DNA from: Azospirillum brasilense
GTDB taxonomy: Bacteria; Pseudomonadota; Alphaproteobacteria; Azospirillales; Azospirillaceae
DNA: 64,000 nt
Reading direction: 5' to 3'
NCBI RefSeq assembly: GCF_005222205.1
Contig: NZ_CP032345.1
Span: 2,791,501 to 2,855,500 of the forward strand
Numbering within the stretch: position 1 is the first letter of the stretch; each line of letters opens with the position of its first letter. The notes below the pieces were generated by a model that was given only the letters and a program-made list of their open reading frames with translations, made no database searches and was not told where the DNA came from. Shown one piece after another: positions 23,963 through 32,154 of this stretch. The translations under genes and the position numbers were made by a program.

Positions 23963-25324
23963 ATGACCGACACCACCATGAACACCTACAAGACGAAGAC
24001 CATGACGTCGATCGGCGCGCTGCGCGCGCTGGTTCCCGACACCCGGGTCAGCGGGCTTCTGGCCGGCGGCTTCATGGTGCTGGCGGTGGGCTTCGGCGGG
24101 ATGACCGCCTGGGCCGCGCTCGCCCCGCTTCACAGCGCCGTCATGGCCTCCGGCGCGCTGGCCCCGGAGACCGGCCGCAAGATCGTGAAGCACACCGAGA
24201 CCGCCCAGATCGAGGAGATCCTCGTCAAGGAAGGTGACACGGTGAAGGCCGGCCAGGTCCTGATGCGGCTGGACAGCACGGAGGCGGCGACCCGGCTCCA
24301 GGTGCTCAGCACCTCCTGGCTGGAAACCCAGGCGCTGGAAGCGCGGCTGACCGCCGAGCTGTTCGAGCAGCCCGCCATCGAATGGCCGGAGGAGCTGCTG
24401 CGCCGCCGCGGCAACGACCGCACGGTGGAAAAGCTGATGGGGAACCAGGAGACCCTGTTCCAGGTCCGCCGCAACCAGCTCGACACCGAGGCCAAGCTGA
24501 CCAAGGAGCGCGTCGCCACGCTGCGCGAGGAGGGCAAGAGCCTTCAGGAGCAGCGCAAGTTCCTGGCCCGCGAGATCCAGCTCATCGAGGACGATCTGCG
24601 CATCACCCAGGGTCTGCTGTCCCGCGGCAACGCCACCCGCACCAAGCTGGTCGAGCAGCAGAAGGAGGAGGCGCAGCTCAAGGGCCGCGACCGCGAGCTT
24701 GAGGCCCGCATCGCCCAGGCCAACCAGGCCGCGGTGGACGCCGAGGGCGAGCTTCTGCGCCGTCGCAACGACTTCCGTGAAAAGGTCCTGGTCGACCTGG
24801 AGAAGTCCCGCGGCGACGTCATCCGCCTCGCCGAGCAGATCCGCGACGCCGCCAACCGGCTGGAGACCCGCGCGATCAAGGCTCCGGACGCCGGGACCGT
24901 CGTGATGCACAGCCATTGGGCCGCCGGAGGCACGATCACCGCGAACGAGCCGATCCTGGACATCATCCCGGACGGCCGCGCCCTGCTGGCCGAGGTGAAG
25001 GTCCAGCCGAAGGACATCAAGTCGCTGACCGTCGATCTGCCGGTGAAGGTGCAGCTGACCGCCTATGACAGCCGCGTCGTCGGCTCGCTGGACGGCACGG
25101 TGACCTACGTCTCGGCCGACCGCGTGATGGACCCGATCACCCGGCAGGAATCCTACATCGCGCGGATCAAGCTGAAGGACAGCGACTCCCATCAGGTCCA
25201 CAACCTGACGATCAAGCCGGGCATGCCGGTGGAGGCGCGCATCCTGCTGTCCGCCCGCACCCCGCTCGACTATCTGGTGCAGCCGCTGTCGCACTCCTAC
25301 GTGAAGGCGTTCATCCAGGAGTAA
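23963..25324 (+). CDS. HlyD family type I secretion periplasmic adaptor
   Basis: A 453-residue membrane fusion protein: a short cytoplasmic N-terminus, one membrane helix (about residues 34-52, GGFMVLAVGFGGMTAWAAL), a first lipoyl half (EEILVKEGDTVKAGQVLMRL), a long alpha-hairpin coiled coil (about 110-290, including LTKERVATLREEGKSLQEQR), a second lipoyl half (RAIKAPDAGTVVMH) and a beta-barrel domain with the HlyD signature IKPGMPVEARI near the end. It bridges the inner-membrane ABC protein to a TolC-type channel. ATG 23963 is preferred over the GTG directly before it. Confidence 0.94.
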   Translation: MTDTTMNTYKTKTMTSIGALRALVPDTRVSGLLAGGFMVLAVGFGGMTAWAALAPLHSAVMASGALAPETGRKIVKHTETAQIEEILVKEGDTVKAGQVLMRLDSTEAATRLQVLSTSWLETQALEARLTAELFEQPAIEWPEELLRRRGNDRTVEKLMGNQETLFQVRRNQLDTEAKLTKERVATLREEGKSLQEQRKFLAREIQLIEDDLRITQGLLSRGNATRTKLVEQQKEEAQLKGRDRELEARIAQANQAAVDAEGELLRRRNDFREKVLVDLEKSRGDVIRLAEQIRDAANRLETRAIKAPDAGTVVMHSHWAAGGTITANEPILDIIPDGRALLAEVKVQPKDIKSLTVDLPVKVQLTAYDSRVVGSLDGTVTYVSADRVMDPITRQESYIARIKLKDSDSHQVHNLTIKPGMPVEARILLSARTPLDYLVQPLSHSYVKAFIQE

Positions 25325-25370
25325 GGGCAGGGGGCGGGGGCGTCCCGCTCCGCGATGGTTCGGAAAAGGA

Positions 25371-25402
25371 AAGGGCGGCTTCCCACGGGGGAGGCCGCCC
25401 TT
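25371..25402 (+). terminator. Terminator after the HlyD gene
   Basis: AAGGGCGGC (25371-25379) pairs with GCCGCCCTT (25394-25402), with additional pairing inside and loop acgg. ccttgtt follows. It lies between two converging genes and may serve both. Confidence 0.85.
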
Positions 25403-25426
25403 CCTTGTTGGGCAAGCGGGATGCGA

Positions 25427-25948
25427 TCAGCCGCGCGGGCCGTGCAGGCGCCGCGCCGCAAGGTCCAGCGCCAGCTTTAATTGAGCCAGCGAATAGGGTT
25501 TGTTGACCACGCCCAGCGGGTAGGTTTCGGTGATGCGGGCCATGATCGCGTGGTTGGCGTAGCCGGAGAGGAAGATCGAGCGGATGCCGTAGTTGGCGCG
25601 CAGGCGCCGCGCCGCCTCGATCCCGTCGCCGCCGGCCAGCCGCACGTCCATCAGCGCCACGTCGGGGCGTTCACGGCCGGCGATGGCCACCGCCTCCTCC
25701 TCGGTGCGGGCGGTGCCGCAGACGATGTGGCCGAGGTCCACGGCGGCCATGCCCACCGCCTCGGCGGCGAGGGTCTCGTCTTCCACGATCAGCAACCGCA
25801 GCGGACGGACCGCCGCCTGGGTGCCGCACCTGGGTGACTCCGTCCGCTCGGCCTGGGCGGCTGGGCGGCAGCGGTGCCGCCAGTCCAGGTTGGACGCCGG
25901 TCGTGCCAGCGTGTCCACATCGTCCCGTGTCATGAGCACCACCCCCAT
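25427..25948 (-). CDS. Single-domain response regulator with N-terminal extension
   Basis: A 173-residue protein. Residues 1-48 form a basic, unrecognised extension and residues 49-173 a receiver domain: acidic pair in LRLLIVEDET, phospho-acceptor Asp in VALMDVRLAGGDG, switch Ser in FLSGYAN, and Lys in VVNKPYSLAQL. No output domain follows. The receiver type resembles those used in kinase cascades ending in single-domain regulators. No partner kinase is adjacent. The start could be ATG 25948 or ATG 25933. It converges on the HlyD gene and shares a 13-bp upstream motif with the secretion operon. Confidence 0.9.
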   Translation of the reverse strand: MGVVLMTRDDVDTLARPASNLDWRHRCRPAAQAERTESPRCGTQAAVRPLRLLIVEDETLAAEAVGMAAVDLGHIVCGTARTEEEAVAIAGRERPDVALMDVRLAGGDGIEAARRLRANYGIRSIFLSGYANHAIMARITETYPLGVVNKPYSLAQLKLALDLAARRLHGPRG

Positions 25949-25968
25949 GCGTCGCCGCAGGTGTTATT

Positions 25969-25989
25969 GGTAAAGATTCATTTACCAAA
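25969..25989. promoter_or_regulatory. Inverted repeat TTGGTAAA-N6-TTTACCAA upstream of the response regulator
   Basis: A perfect 8-bp inverted repeat around gattca, about 20-40 nt before the leftward response-regulator start. Its right half overlaps the TTCATTTACCAAA motif also found at 22074. The symmetry and position fit an operator for a dimeric regulator. Confidence 0.5.
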
Positions 25990-26095
25990 TAAAGTGGTAG
26001 TCGCACCCATTTCGGAGTTCAAGGAAAATCGGTGTGACGTGGGTCCGTTCGGACGAGGTGCGACCTTCCCGCAACAATGTGGCGAAGGGGGAGGG

Positions 26096-26818
26096 TCAGC
26101 GCTTGGGGCGGCTCAGCCAGTCCACGTTGCCGCTGCGGGGAGCGCTGCCGGTGGCTCCGGGACCGCCCTTGCGCCCGGACAATGGCGAGAGCCAGGAGGG
26201 AGCCGGCGGGGCGTCGGGAGTGGCCTCCGGTGCCGTCGGGCGCAGTGGCGCCGGGGCCGGCGCGCGCGGCACGAAGGGCGATAGAACGGGCGCCGGCGGT
26301 GGCGGTGGTGGCGACTCCTCGCGTGCCGGTTCGGAGGCGAAGGACGGGACCGGCTCGTCGGACGGCGGCGGCGCGTAGGTTTGGGGTGCGGTCGGCGGCG
26401 CGGTCTGTGGCGCGGATGGCGGTGCTGCCGGAGCCCCGGTGGAAGGCTGGGGGCGCGGTTCGGCGACGGCCCGCGTGGGGCGGTCGTCATCGTCGACCGG
26501 GCCGGTCTGGGTGTTGATGCGCCGCGCCTCGTCGCGGATGGACAGGAGAGTGGAGACGGCGAACTGGAGCAGCGGCGCCATCGTCTCGGAGTTCGCCAAT
26601 TCTTCCGCCGTCAGGGCGGCGAAGCGCTGGCGCACCTGCTCCACCGCGTCCTCGATGCTGTCGCGCAGGGCGCCGGTGTCCTGGAGGACGCGTTCCAGAT
26701 CCTCGCGAAGGGCCGAGATCTCGCAGGCCTGGCGCAGCTCGTGGAAGCCGATGGCCGTCCCCGGCGTCCGGCCGGAGTCGGCGGTCCGCTGATCCTGCGA
26801 TCTGAAATCATAGGGCAT
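26096..26818 (-). CDS. Coiled-coil, proline-rich protein of unknown function
   Basis: I do not recognise a family. The start MPYDFRSQDQRTADSGRTPG (ATG 26818) gives 240 residues; ATG 26848 would add ten. Residues about 25-105 are predicted helical, with heptad character (ELRQACEISALREDLERVLQ and EDAVEQVRQRFAALTAEEL). Residues 115-200 are a low-complexity Pro/Ala linker. The end is basic (WLSPLSGRKGG ... NVDWLSRPKR). No signal peptide or membrane helix was seen. It is transcribed divergently from the ParA-like gene, about 200 nt apart, so the two may function together; that is inference. Confidence 0.7.
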   Translation of the reverse strand: MPYDFRSQDQRTADSGRTPGTAIGFHELRQACEISALREDLERVLQDTGALRDSIEDAVEQVRQRFAALTAEELANSETMAPLLQFAVSTLLSIRDEARRINTQTGPVDDDDRPTRAVAEPRPQPSTGAPAAPPSAPQTAPPTAPQTYAPPPSDEPVPSFASEPAREESPPPPPPAPVLSPFVPRAPAPAPLRPTAPEATPDAPPAPSWLSPLSGRKGGPGATGSAPRSGNVDWLSRPKR

Positions 26819-27028
26819 CTTCGCCAAACGCCGGGCCCTATCCTGCAATCCTGACGGAGACCAAGGAAGGTTGCCGTGTCACAGGTTTAATGCGGTTGAA
26901 CATGGTTGGAAACCGTTTGCGCACCCCAATCGCTTGTACTATTTTTTCCGCACCGGGGGGAACGGAATCCTGCGGTATCACAAATCCTACCCACCCCTCC
27001 CCAGAACCACGCATGCCGGGTACTCACG

Positions 27029-28510
27029 GTGTCGATTGATCGCGCGGAACTGGAACGGCTCCTTGCCGATCGTCCGACTGGAAACCGCTCGGCCATGCAG
27101 GCCGTCCGCGAAAGCTACGCCGACATCGGCCTGATGCGCGAGCGCGGCCTGTCCTGGGCGGAAATCTCCGATGTGCTGGCCAAGCTGGGCGTCACCGCCC
27201 GCGACAACCAGCCGATCTCGCCGGTCACCCTGCGCTCCGCCTTCTTCCTCGTGGGGAACGAAGGGCGCGACGGCGACGCGGACGGGGAGGATGCGGGTGG
27301 CACGACCCCGCGCGAAACGCTGGACGCGGTGCACCGCGCCGCACTCGCCGCGGGACAGCCGGCGGACGGCGAGGATATGGCCGCTGATCCGGAAGCGGCC
27401 GAGGAGGGAAGCGGCCATTCGCCGGACGTCGCCGCGCCGGAAGCGGAGCCCGTCCCCGTTGCCGAGCCCGAACCGACCGCCGTTCCGGAACCGGTCCCTG
27501 AACCGGAACTCCCGCCGGACCCTTCACCGGCCGCTCCGGTGCTTTCAGCGACCCTCCCCGTGGAGCCTCCCGGTGCGCCGGATGAGCCGTCTCTGCTCCC
27601 GGAGTCCCGATACACTCAGGCTCCGACTCTCCAGGAGCCGGTCCTTCACGTTTCAACACCTCAAGATTCGACAACGAACAGACTCTGGAAAGGCGATCGC
27701 ATGCTGGGCACCATCTTCGTTCTCAACGACCGCGGTGGCGTCGGCAAGACGCTGCTGTCCCATCACCTGATGGCGACCGCCATGCTCGAAGGCCTTCAGC
27801 TCAAGGTCGTGGAGTATGAAGTCAACGAGCGCCTGAACCGCCTGTTCGGTCCGGAAGTGGTGGAGCACCGCCGCATCACCCAGGACTTCATGAACATGAT
27901 GGGCTCGGGCGACGGCTTTTACGAGTTCTGGGACCAGATCGGCCCGGAGTTGCAGCGCGGCGGCCGTCTCTACGACTTCGGCGGCAACATCTCCCAGTGG
28001 TTCTTCAACTGGGCCGAAGTGTCGGGCTTCGACTACTATGTCGGCGAGGGCGAGCGGCTGACCTTCATGGTGCCGGTCACCGTCGATCTGGCCTCGCTGT
28101 CCACCGGCATGAACACGCTGGAGCGCATCGCCACCATCGCCCCGAAGGCCAAGCGCGTCCTGGTCGAGAACGGCTTCTCCGGCCCGTTCTCGCAGCTCGA
28201 CGACAGCCAGTACGCCCGCCGCAAGGCGGAGATGGTGGAGCGCGAGGGCGTGGAGGTCATCTCCATGGCGCCCTGCACGGCCCCGGCTTGGGCGCGCCTA
28301 ACCGGCCACCGCATCGACGAGGTGGCCCAGATGACCCGCGAGGATCTGGTGAAGCTGGGCATGACCCCGCCGGTCGCCTCCCGCTCGCTGATCATCATCC
28401 ACGAGTGGCTGCGCACGATGCGGCAGGCGCTGTCGCCCTACCTGCGCGACGCCTTCAACCAGTCCGCCGGCCCGGCCGCCAAGACCGGCGCCCGTCAGGG
28501 CGCGCTCTGA
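27029..28510 (+). CDS. ParA/MinD-like ATPase with N-terminal helical domain and proline-rich linker
   Basis: About 493 residues from GTG 27029 (VSIDRAELERLLADRPTGNR). Residues 1-75 form a helical, possibly DNA-binding region (GLSWAEISDVLAKLGVTA looks helix-turn-helix-like). Residues about 85-220 are acidic and Pro-rich. From about residue 225, MLGTIFVLNDRGGVGKTLLS begins a ParA-type P-loop domain with the deviant Walker A DRGGVGKT (Arg where the signature Lys usually stands), YDFGGNIS as a switch region and LVENGF near the base-recognition site. Such ATPases position DNA or protein cargo. ATG 27701, just before the ATPase domain, has ggaaagg 7 nt upstream and could give a second, shorter product. 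The main start is uncertain. Confidence 0.75.
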   Translation: MSIDRAELERLLADRPTGNRSAMQAVRESYADIGLMRERGLSWAEISDVLAKLGVTARDNQPISPVTLRSAFFLVGNEGRDGDADGEDAGGTTPRETLDAVHRAALAAGQPADGEDMAADPEAAEEGSGHSPDVAAPEAEPVPVAEPEPTAVPEPVPEPELPPDPSPAAPVLSATLPVEPPGAPDEPSLLPESRYTQAPTLQEPVLHVSTPQDSTTNRLWKGDRMLGTIFVLNDRGGVGKTLLSHHLMATAMLEGLQLKVVEYEVNERLNRLFGPEVVEHRRITQDFMNMMGSGDGFYEFWDQIGPELQRGGRLYDFGGNISQWFFNWAEVSGFDYYVGEGERLTFMVPVTVDLASLSTGMNTLERIATIAPKAKRVLVENGFSGPFSQLDDSQYARRKAEMVEREGVEVISMAPCTAPAWARLTGHRIDEVAQMTREDLVKLGMTPPVASRSLIIIHEWLRTMRQALSPYLRDAFNQSAGPAAKTGARQGAL

Positions 28511-28538
28511 CAAGACCGCCGTCAGGGCGCGCTCTGAC
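28481..28538 (+). repeat. Imperfect tandem duplication at the ParA-like gene end
   Basis: aagaccggcgcccgtcaggg... (28481-28511) is followed directly by aagaccgccgtcaggg... (28512-28538); both copies contain cgtcagggcgcgctctgac with the stop codon. The second copy is shorter by four bases and lies outside the gene, so the protein end is unaffected. Confidence 0.85.
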
Positions 28539-28562
28539 AGAATCGCGCATCGCCAGCATGCG

Positions 28563-28596
28563 GAAACGGGGGCCTTCGCGGCCCCCGTTTCTTTTT
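28563..28596 (+). terminator. Strong terminator between ParA-like gene and hydrolase
   Basis: GAAACGGGGGCC (28563-28574) pairs perfectly with GGCCCCCGTTTC (28580-28591), loop ttcgc, then TTTTT. Because the arms carry A and T at their ends it may work in both directions for the converging genes. Confidence 0.93.
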
Positions 28597-28610
28597 GCCC
28601 GACGAAGACG

Positions 28611-29390
28611 TTACGCGAAGGCTTCGACCAGCGCGGCGAACTCCTGCGGGCGTTCGGCGTGCAGCCAGTGGCCGGCACCCTCGATCATTTCGATGGCGGC
28701 CTTGGGGAAGTGGCGGCGGATGGCGGCGTGGTTTTCCGGCACGATGTAGTCGGAGCGGGTTCCGCCAATGAACAGGGTGGGGCCGTCGTACCGGGCGTCG
28801 CCCAGATCCGGGAAGCCGATCAGGTCGCTCATGCGGGCGCCAATGGCGTCGAGGTTGATCCGCCAGTGAAACGACCCCTGCTCCAGAACGAGATTCTGCA
28901 GCAGGAAGGAACGCAGGGGGGCTTCCGGCACCGCGTCCACGAGCTGCGCCTCGACCTCCGAGCGGCGGGTGCAGCCCTCCAGCCTGGCCTGTTTCATGGC
29001 CGCCACGAAGGGGGCGTGGGTGTGGGTGTAGGCGACCGGCGCGATGTCGGCCACGGCGAGACGCTCCACCCGGTCGGGGTGGGTCAGCGCCAGGGTCATC
29101 GCCACCTTGCCGCCCATGGAATGGCCGACCACCGACGCCCGCGCGAAGCCGCGGTCGTCGAGGAAGCGCAGCACGTCCGCGGCCATCGCCGGGTAGGTCA
29201 TCTCGTCCGACCAGGGGGCGCCGCCGTGGTTGCGCAGGTCCAGCGCGTAGACCCGGTGCCGCTCCGCAAAGCGCTTCGCCAGGGTCTGCCAGTTGCGCGC
29301 CGACCCGAACAGGCCGTGCAGGACCAGCAGGGGGGTGCCGCCGTTCGCTTCGCCGGCTTCCAGATAGGTGAGGGGAAGACCCTGGGCCAT
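28611..29390 (-). CDS. Alpha/beta-fold hydrolase (YbfF-like esterase)
   Basis: A 259-residue cytoplasmic esterase-like protein. It starts MAQGLPLTYLEAGEANGG and has oxyanion region LHGLFGSARNW, nucleophile Ser in VVGHSMGGKVA, and His in GAGHWLHAERP near the end. The FGSARNWQ and LDLRNHGGAPWS segments resemble YbfF acyl esterases. The physiological substrate is unknown. ATG 29390 is chosen; upstream in-frame sequence overlaps the murJ gene and lacks family similarity. It diverges from murJ. Confidence 0.9.
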   Translation of the reverse strand: MAQGLPLTYLEAGEANGGTPLLVLHGLFGSARNWQTLAKRFAERHRVYALDLRNHGGAPWSDEMTYPAMAADVLRFLDDRGFARASVVGHSMGGKVAMTLALTHPDRVERLAVADIAPVAYTHTHAPFVAAMKQARLEGCTRRSEVEAQLVDAVPEAPLRSFLLQNLVLEQGSFHWRINLDAIGARMSDLIGFPDLGDARYDGPTLFIGGTRSDYIVPENHAAIRRHFPKAAIEMIEGAGHWLHAERPQEFAALVEAFA

Positions 29391-29562
29391 GGACGTTCCG
29401 CTTGTCTGAAGGTGGGGGATGGGACAATGGGTGGGCGGCGATCCTAGCAGACCGTTTCCGCCCGCCGCCTTCAAATTCCACATGGGCCGGCATGCCGAAA
29501 GGCGTGACGCGGGCGGGGAAAACGCTAGGATGGCGCCGCCCATCAGAGGACCCGTACCCACC

Positions 29563-31113
29563 GTGCTCCGCAACATCCTCTCCGTCGGCGGGCTGACGCT
29601 GGTCAGCCGCGTCCTTGGCTTCCTGCGCGACGTCCTGACCGCAGCACTGCTCGGCGCCGGGCCGGTGGCCGACGCCTTCTTCGTGGCGTTCCGGCTGCCC
29701 AACCATTTCCGCGCCCTGTTCGCCGAGGGGGCCTTCAACTCGGCCTTCGTGCCGCTGTTCTCCGCCAAGCTGGTGCAGGACGGGCAGGCCGCCGCGAAGC
29801 GCTTCGCCGAGGAGGTGATGAGCCTGCTGCTGGCGGTGCAATTGCTGTTCCTGGCCGGCATCCTGGCGATCATGCCGCAGTTCATGACGGTCTTTGCGCC
29901 GGGCTTCTCCGACGAGCCGGAGAAGTTCCGGCTGGCCGTCCTCTTCACCAGCATCACCTTTCCGTACCTGCTGTTCATCTCGCTGGAATCGCTGCTGGCC
30001 GGGGTTCTGAACAGCATGGGGCGGTTCGGGGCGGCGGCGGCGGCGCCGATCCTGCTCAACCTGTGCCTGATCGCGGCGATGGTGCTGGCGGCACCGCTGA
30101 TGCCCACGGTGGGCCACGCCCTGTCCTGGGGCGTCTTCGCCGCCGGGCTGGCGCAGTTCCTCTATCTCTATTGGGAGGCCAGCCGCGCCGGGATGGGGCT
30201 GCGGTTGCCCCTGCCGCGCCTGACGCCGGACGTGAAGCGGTTCCTGACCGTGCTGGGGCCGGCGGCGCTGGGGTCCGGCCTGACGCAGATCAACCTGTTC
30301 GTCGACACGCTGATCGCATCGCTGCTGCCCACCGGGGCGGTGTCCTACCTCTACTACGCGGACCGGCTGAACCAGTTGCCGCTGGGCGTCATCGGGATCG
30401 CGGTGGGAACCGTTCTGCTTCCGGAAATGGCCCGGCGCATCAAGGGCGGCGACGAGCCCGGCGCGGTGGAGAGCCAGAACCGGGCGGTGGAACTGTCGCT
30501 GGTGCTGACCCTGCCGGCCGCGGCCGCCTTCCTGGTCGCCGGCCTGCCCATCGTGTCGGTGCTGTTCCAGCACGGCGCCTTCGGCCCGACCGACGCGGCG
30601 CAGTCCGCCGCCACCCTGCAAGCCTACGCGCTGGGCCTGCCGGCCTTCGTGGTGATCCGCAGCCTCGTCAACGGCTTCTACGCCCGGCACGACACGGCGA
30701 CCCCGGTGCGGGTGGCGCTGGCCGCGACGGTGGTCAACGTGGCGCTGAAACTGGCGCTGATGGGGCCGCTGGCCCAGGTCGGGCTGGCGGTGGCGACCTC
30801 GGTCGCCGCCTGGGTCAACGCCGGGCTGCTGGCGTGGCTGCTGACCCGGCGCGGGCTGTTCAAGGCCGACGCCCGGCTGCTGCGCAACCTGCCGCGCATG
30901 GCCATCGCGGCGCTCGCCATGGGCGGCACGCTGTGGCTGGTGCAGACCCAGCTGTCGTCCTGGCTGACCGCTCATGGGCTGTTCGAACGGCTGGGCGGGC
31001 TGGTGCTGCTGGGCCTTGCCGGCCTGCTGGTCTACGCCGTGCTGGCGGTGGCGCTGGGCCTGCTGCGCCGGTCGGACCTCGGGCGGTTCCGCCGGCGCCG
31101 CAAGAGCGCTTGA
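29563..31113 (+). CDS. murJ: Lipid II flippase MurJ
   Basis: It moves lipid II across the inner membrane for peptidoglycan synthesis. The protein is 516 residues if read from GTG 29563, close to E. coli MurJ (511), with about 14 membrane helices. Family segments are SVGGLTLVSRVLGFLRD, FFVAFRLPNHFRALFAEGAF (split here) and YADRLNQLPLGVIGIAVGT. ATG 29530 would add MAPPIRGPVPT; GTG is preferred on homology, with agagga upstream. The gene ends 3 nt before the converging sulfurtransferase stop. Confidence 0.94.
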   Translation: MLRNILSVGGLTLVSRVLGFLRDVLTAALLGAGPVADAFFVAFRLPNHFRALFAEGAFNSAFVPLFSAKLVQDGQAAAKRFAEEVMSLLLAVQLLFLAGILAIMPQFMTVFAPGFSDEPEKFRLAVLFTSITFPYLLFISLESLLAGVLNSMGRFGAAAAAPILLNLCLIAAMVLAAPLMPTVGHALSWGVFAAGLAQFLYLYWEASRAGMGLRLPLPRLTPDVKRFLTVLGPAALGSGLTQINLFVDTLIASLLPTGAVSYLYYADRLNQLPLGVIGIAVGTVLLPEMARRIKGGDEPGAVESQNRAVELSLVLTLPAAAAFLVAGLPIVSVLFQHGAFGPTDAAQSAATLQAYALGLPAFVVIRSLVNGFYARHDTATPVRVALAATVVNVALKLALMGPLAQVGLAVATSVAAWVNAGLLAWLLTRRGLFKADARLLRNLPRMAIAALAMGGTLWLVQTQLSSWLTAHGLFERLGGLVLLGLAGLLVYAVLAVALGLLRRSDLGRFRRRRKSA

Positions 31114-31116
31114 TGG

Positions 31117-31958
31117 TTACGCCGCCGGCCCGTTCTTGACTGGGCGGGCCGGGTCGGCGGTCCATTCCGACATCGACCCGTCATAGAGCCGGACCCCGTC
31201 GATCCCCGCCACCTCGCTCAGCGCGAACCAGGACACCGAGGCGAGGTGGCCGGTGTTGCAGAAGGTGATCGTGGCATCGCCCGTCCCGGCCCGATCGGCC
31301 AGCGCCTTCACCGCGTCGGCGGGGAGGAAGCGCTTCTCGGCGGCGGAGTAGAAGGCGCCATTCTCGATCAGCACCGCCCCCGGCAGCGTGCCCGGAACGC
31401 GGGCCTGTGGGCTCTTGGCCTTGCCCTCGAACTGCTCGGCGGAGCGGGAATCCAGAAGCGGGACGGAGCCGCCGGCCACCGCCGCCGCGACCACGGGCAG
31501 GGGCGCGCGCAGGTCCTCGCGGGGGCCGCGGTGAAGGTTGCGGCGGGGCGGGTGGCGGCGGCCGTGACGACGGGATGTCCGGCGTCGCTCCAGGCGGCGA
31601 AGCCGCCGTCCAGCACCGACACGCGGTCATGGCCGAGCGTCTTGAAGGTCCAATAGACGCGCGTCGCGTTCCCCATGTCGGCGGCGCTCAGGCCGCTGGC
31701 GACCAGCACGACGTGGTCACCGTTGCCGATCCCCAGCCCGCCGATCAGCCCTTCCAGAACGGCCGTTTCGGGCAGCAGGCCCGGAACGCCGTCCACCGTC
31801 GCCCGCCAGCCGGCCTTCGCGTAGTCGGAATGGATCGAGCCGGGGATGAAGCCGCCCGACGGCGGCGTGCGCACGTCGAGGATCACGAGGTCCGGGCGGT
31901 TGAGGGCGCCCTTCAGCCAGGCGCTGTCGACCAGCGGGCGTTGGGATTCGGTCGTCAT
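31117..31958 (-). pseudogene. Two-domain rhodanese (thiosulfate/mercaptopyruvate sulfurtransferase), frameshifted
   Basis: Read from ATG 31958, the N-terminal rhodanese domain (MTTESQRPLVDSAWLKGALN) is intact to about residue 146, then runs into unrelated Arg/Pro-rich sequence. The C-terminal domain continues in another frame (LPVVAAAVAGGSVPLLDSRS), with the active-site Cys in FCNTGHLASVSW and the typical GVRLYDGSMSEWT end. Adding one base to the five-G run at 31521-31525 (five C on the coding strand) restores a continuous protein (TAAP-REDLRAPLP). So this is either a recent inactivating deletion or a sequencing error in a homopolymer; if corrected, it is a normal 280-residue enzyme. Confidence 0.9.
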
Positions 31959-32154
31959 GGCTCTGCCTTCGCGGCTGGTTTCACGTCGGACGGGCAGGGT
32001 ATCAACACAAGGCGGCGCAGGAAAACCAAATCTGCGCTGTTGTTTCCCATCCTTGTCGCAGGGCGTTGCGACGGTCGCCGTTGCCCCGGCGCGCCCGGTG
32101 CGGTAACTCTAGTCGGTTGACGGGTCCGATGACCCGGGGTGTAAGGAGTGCGGC

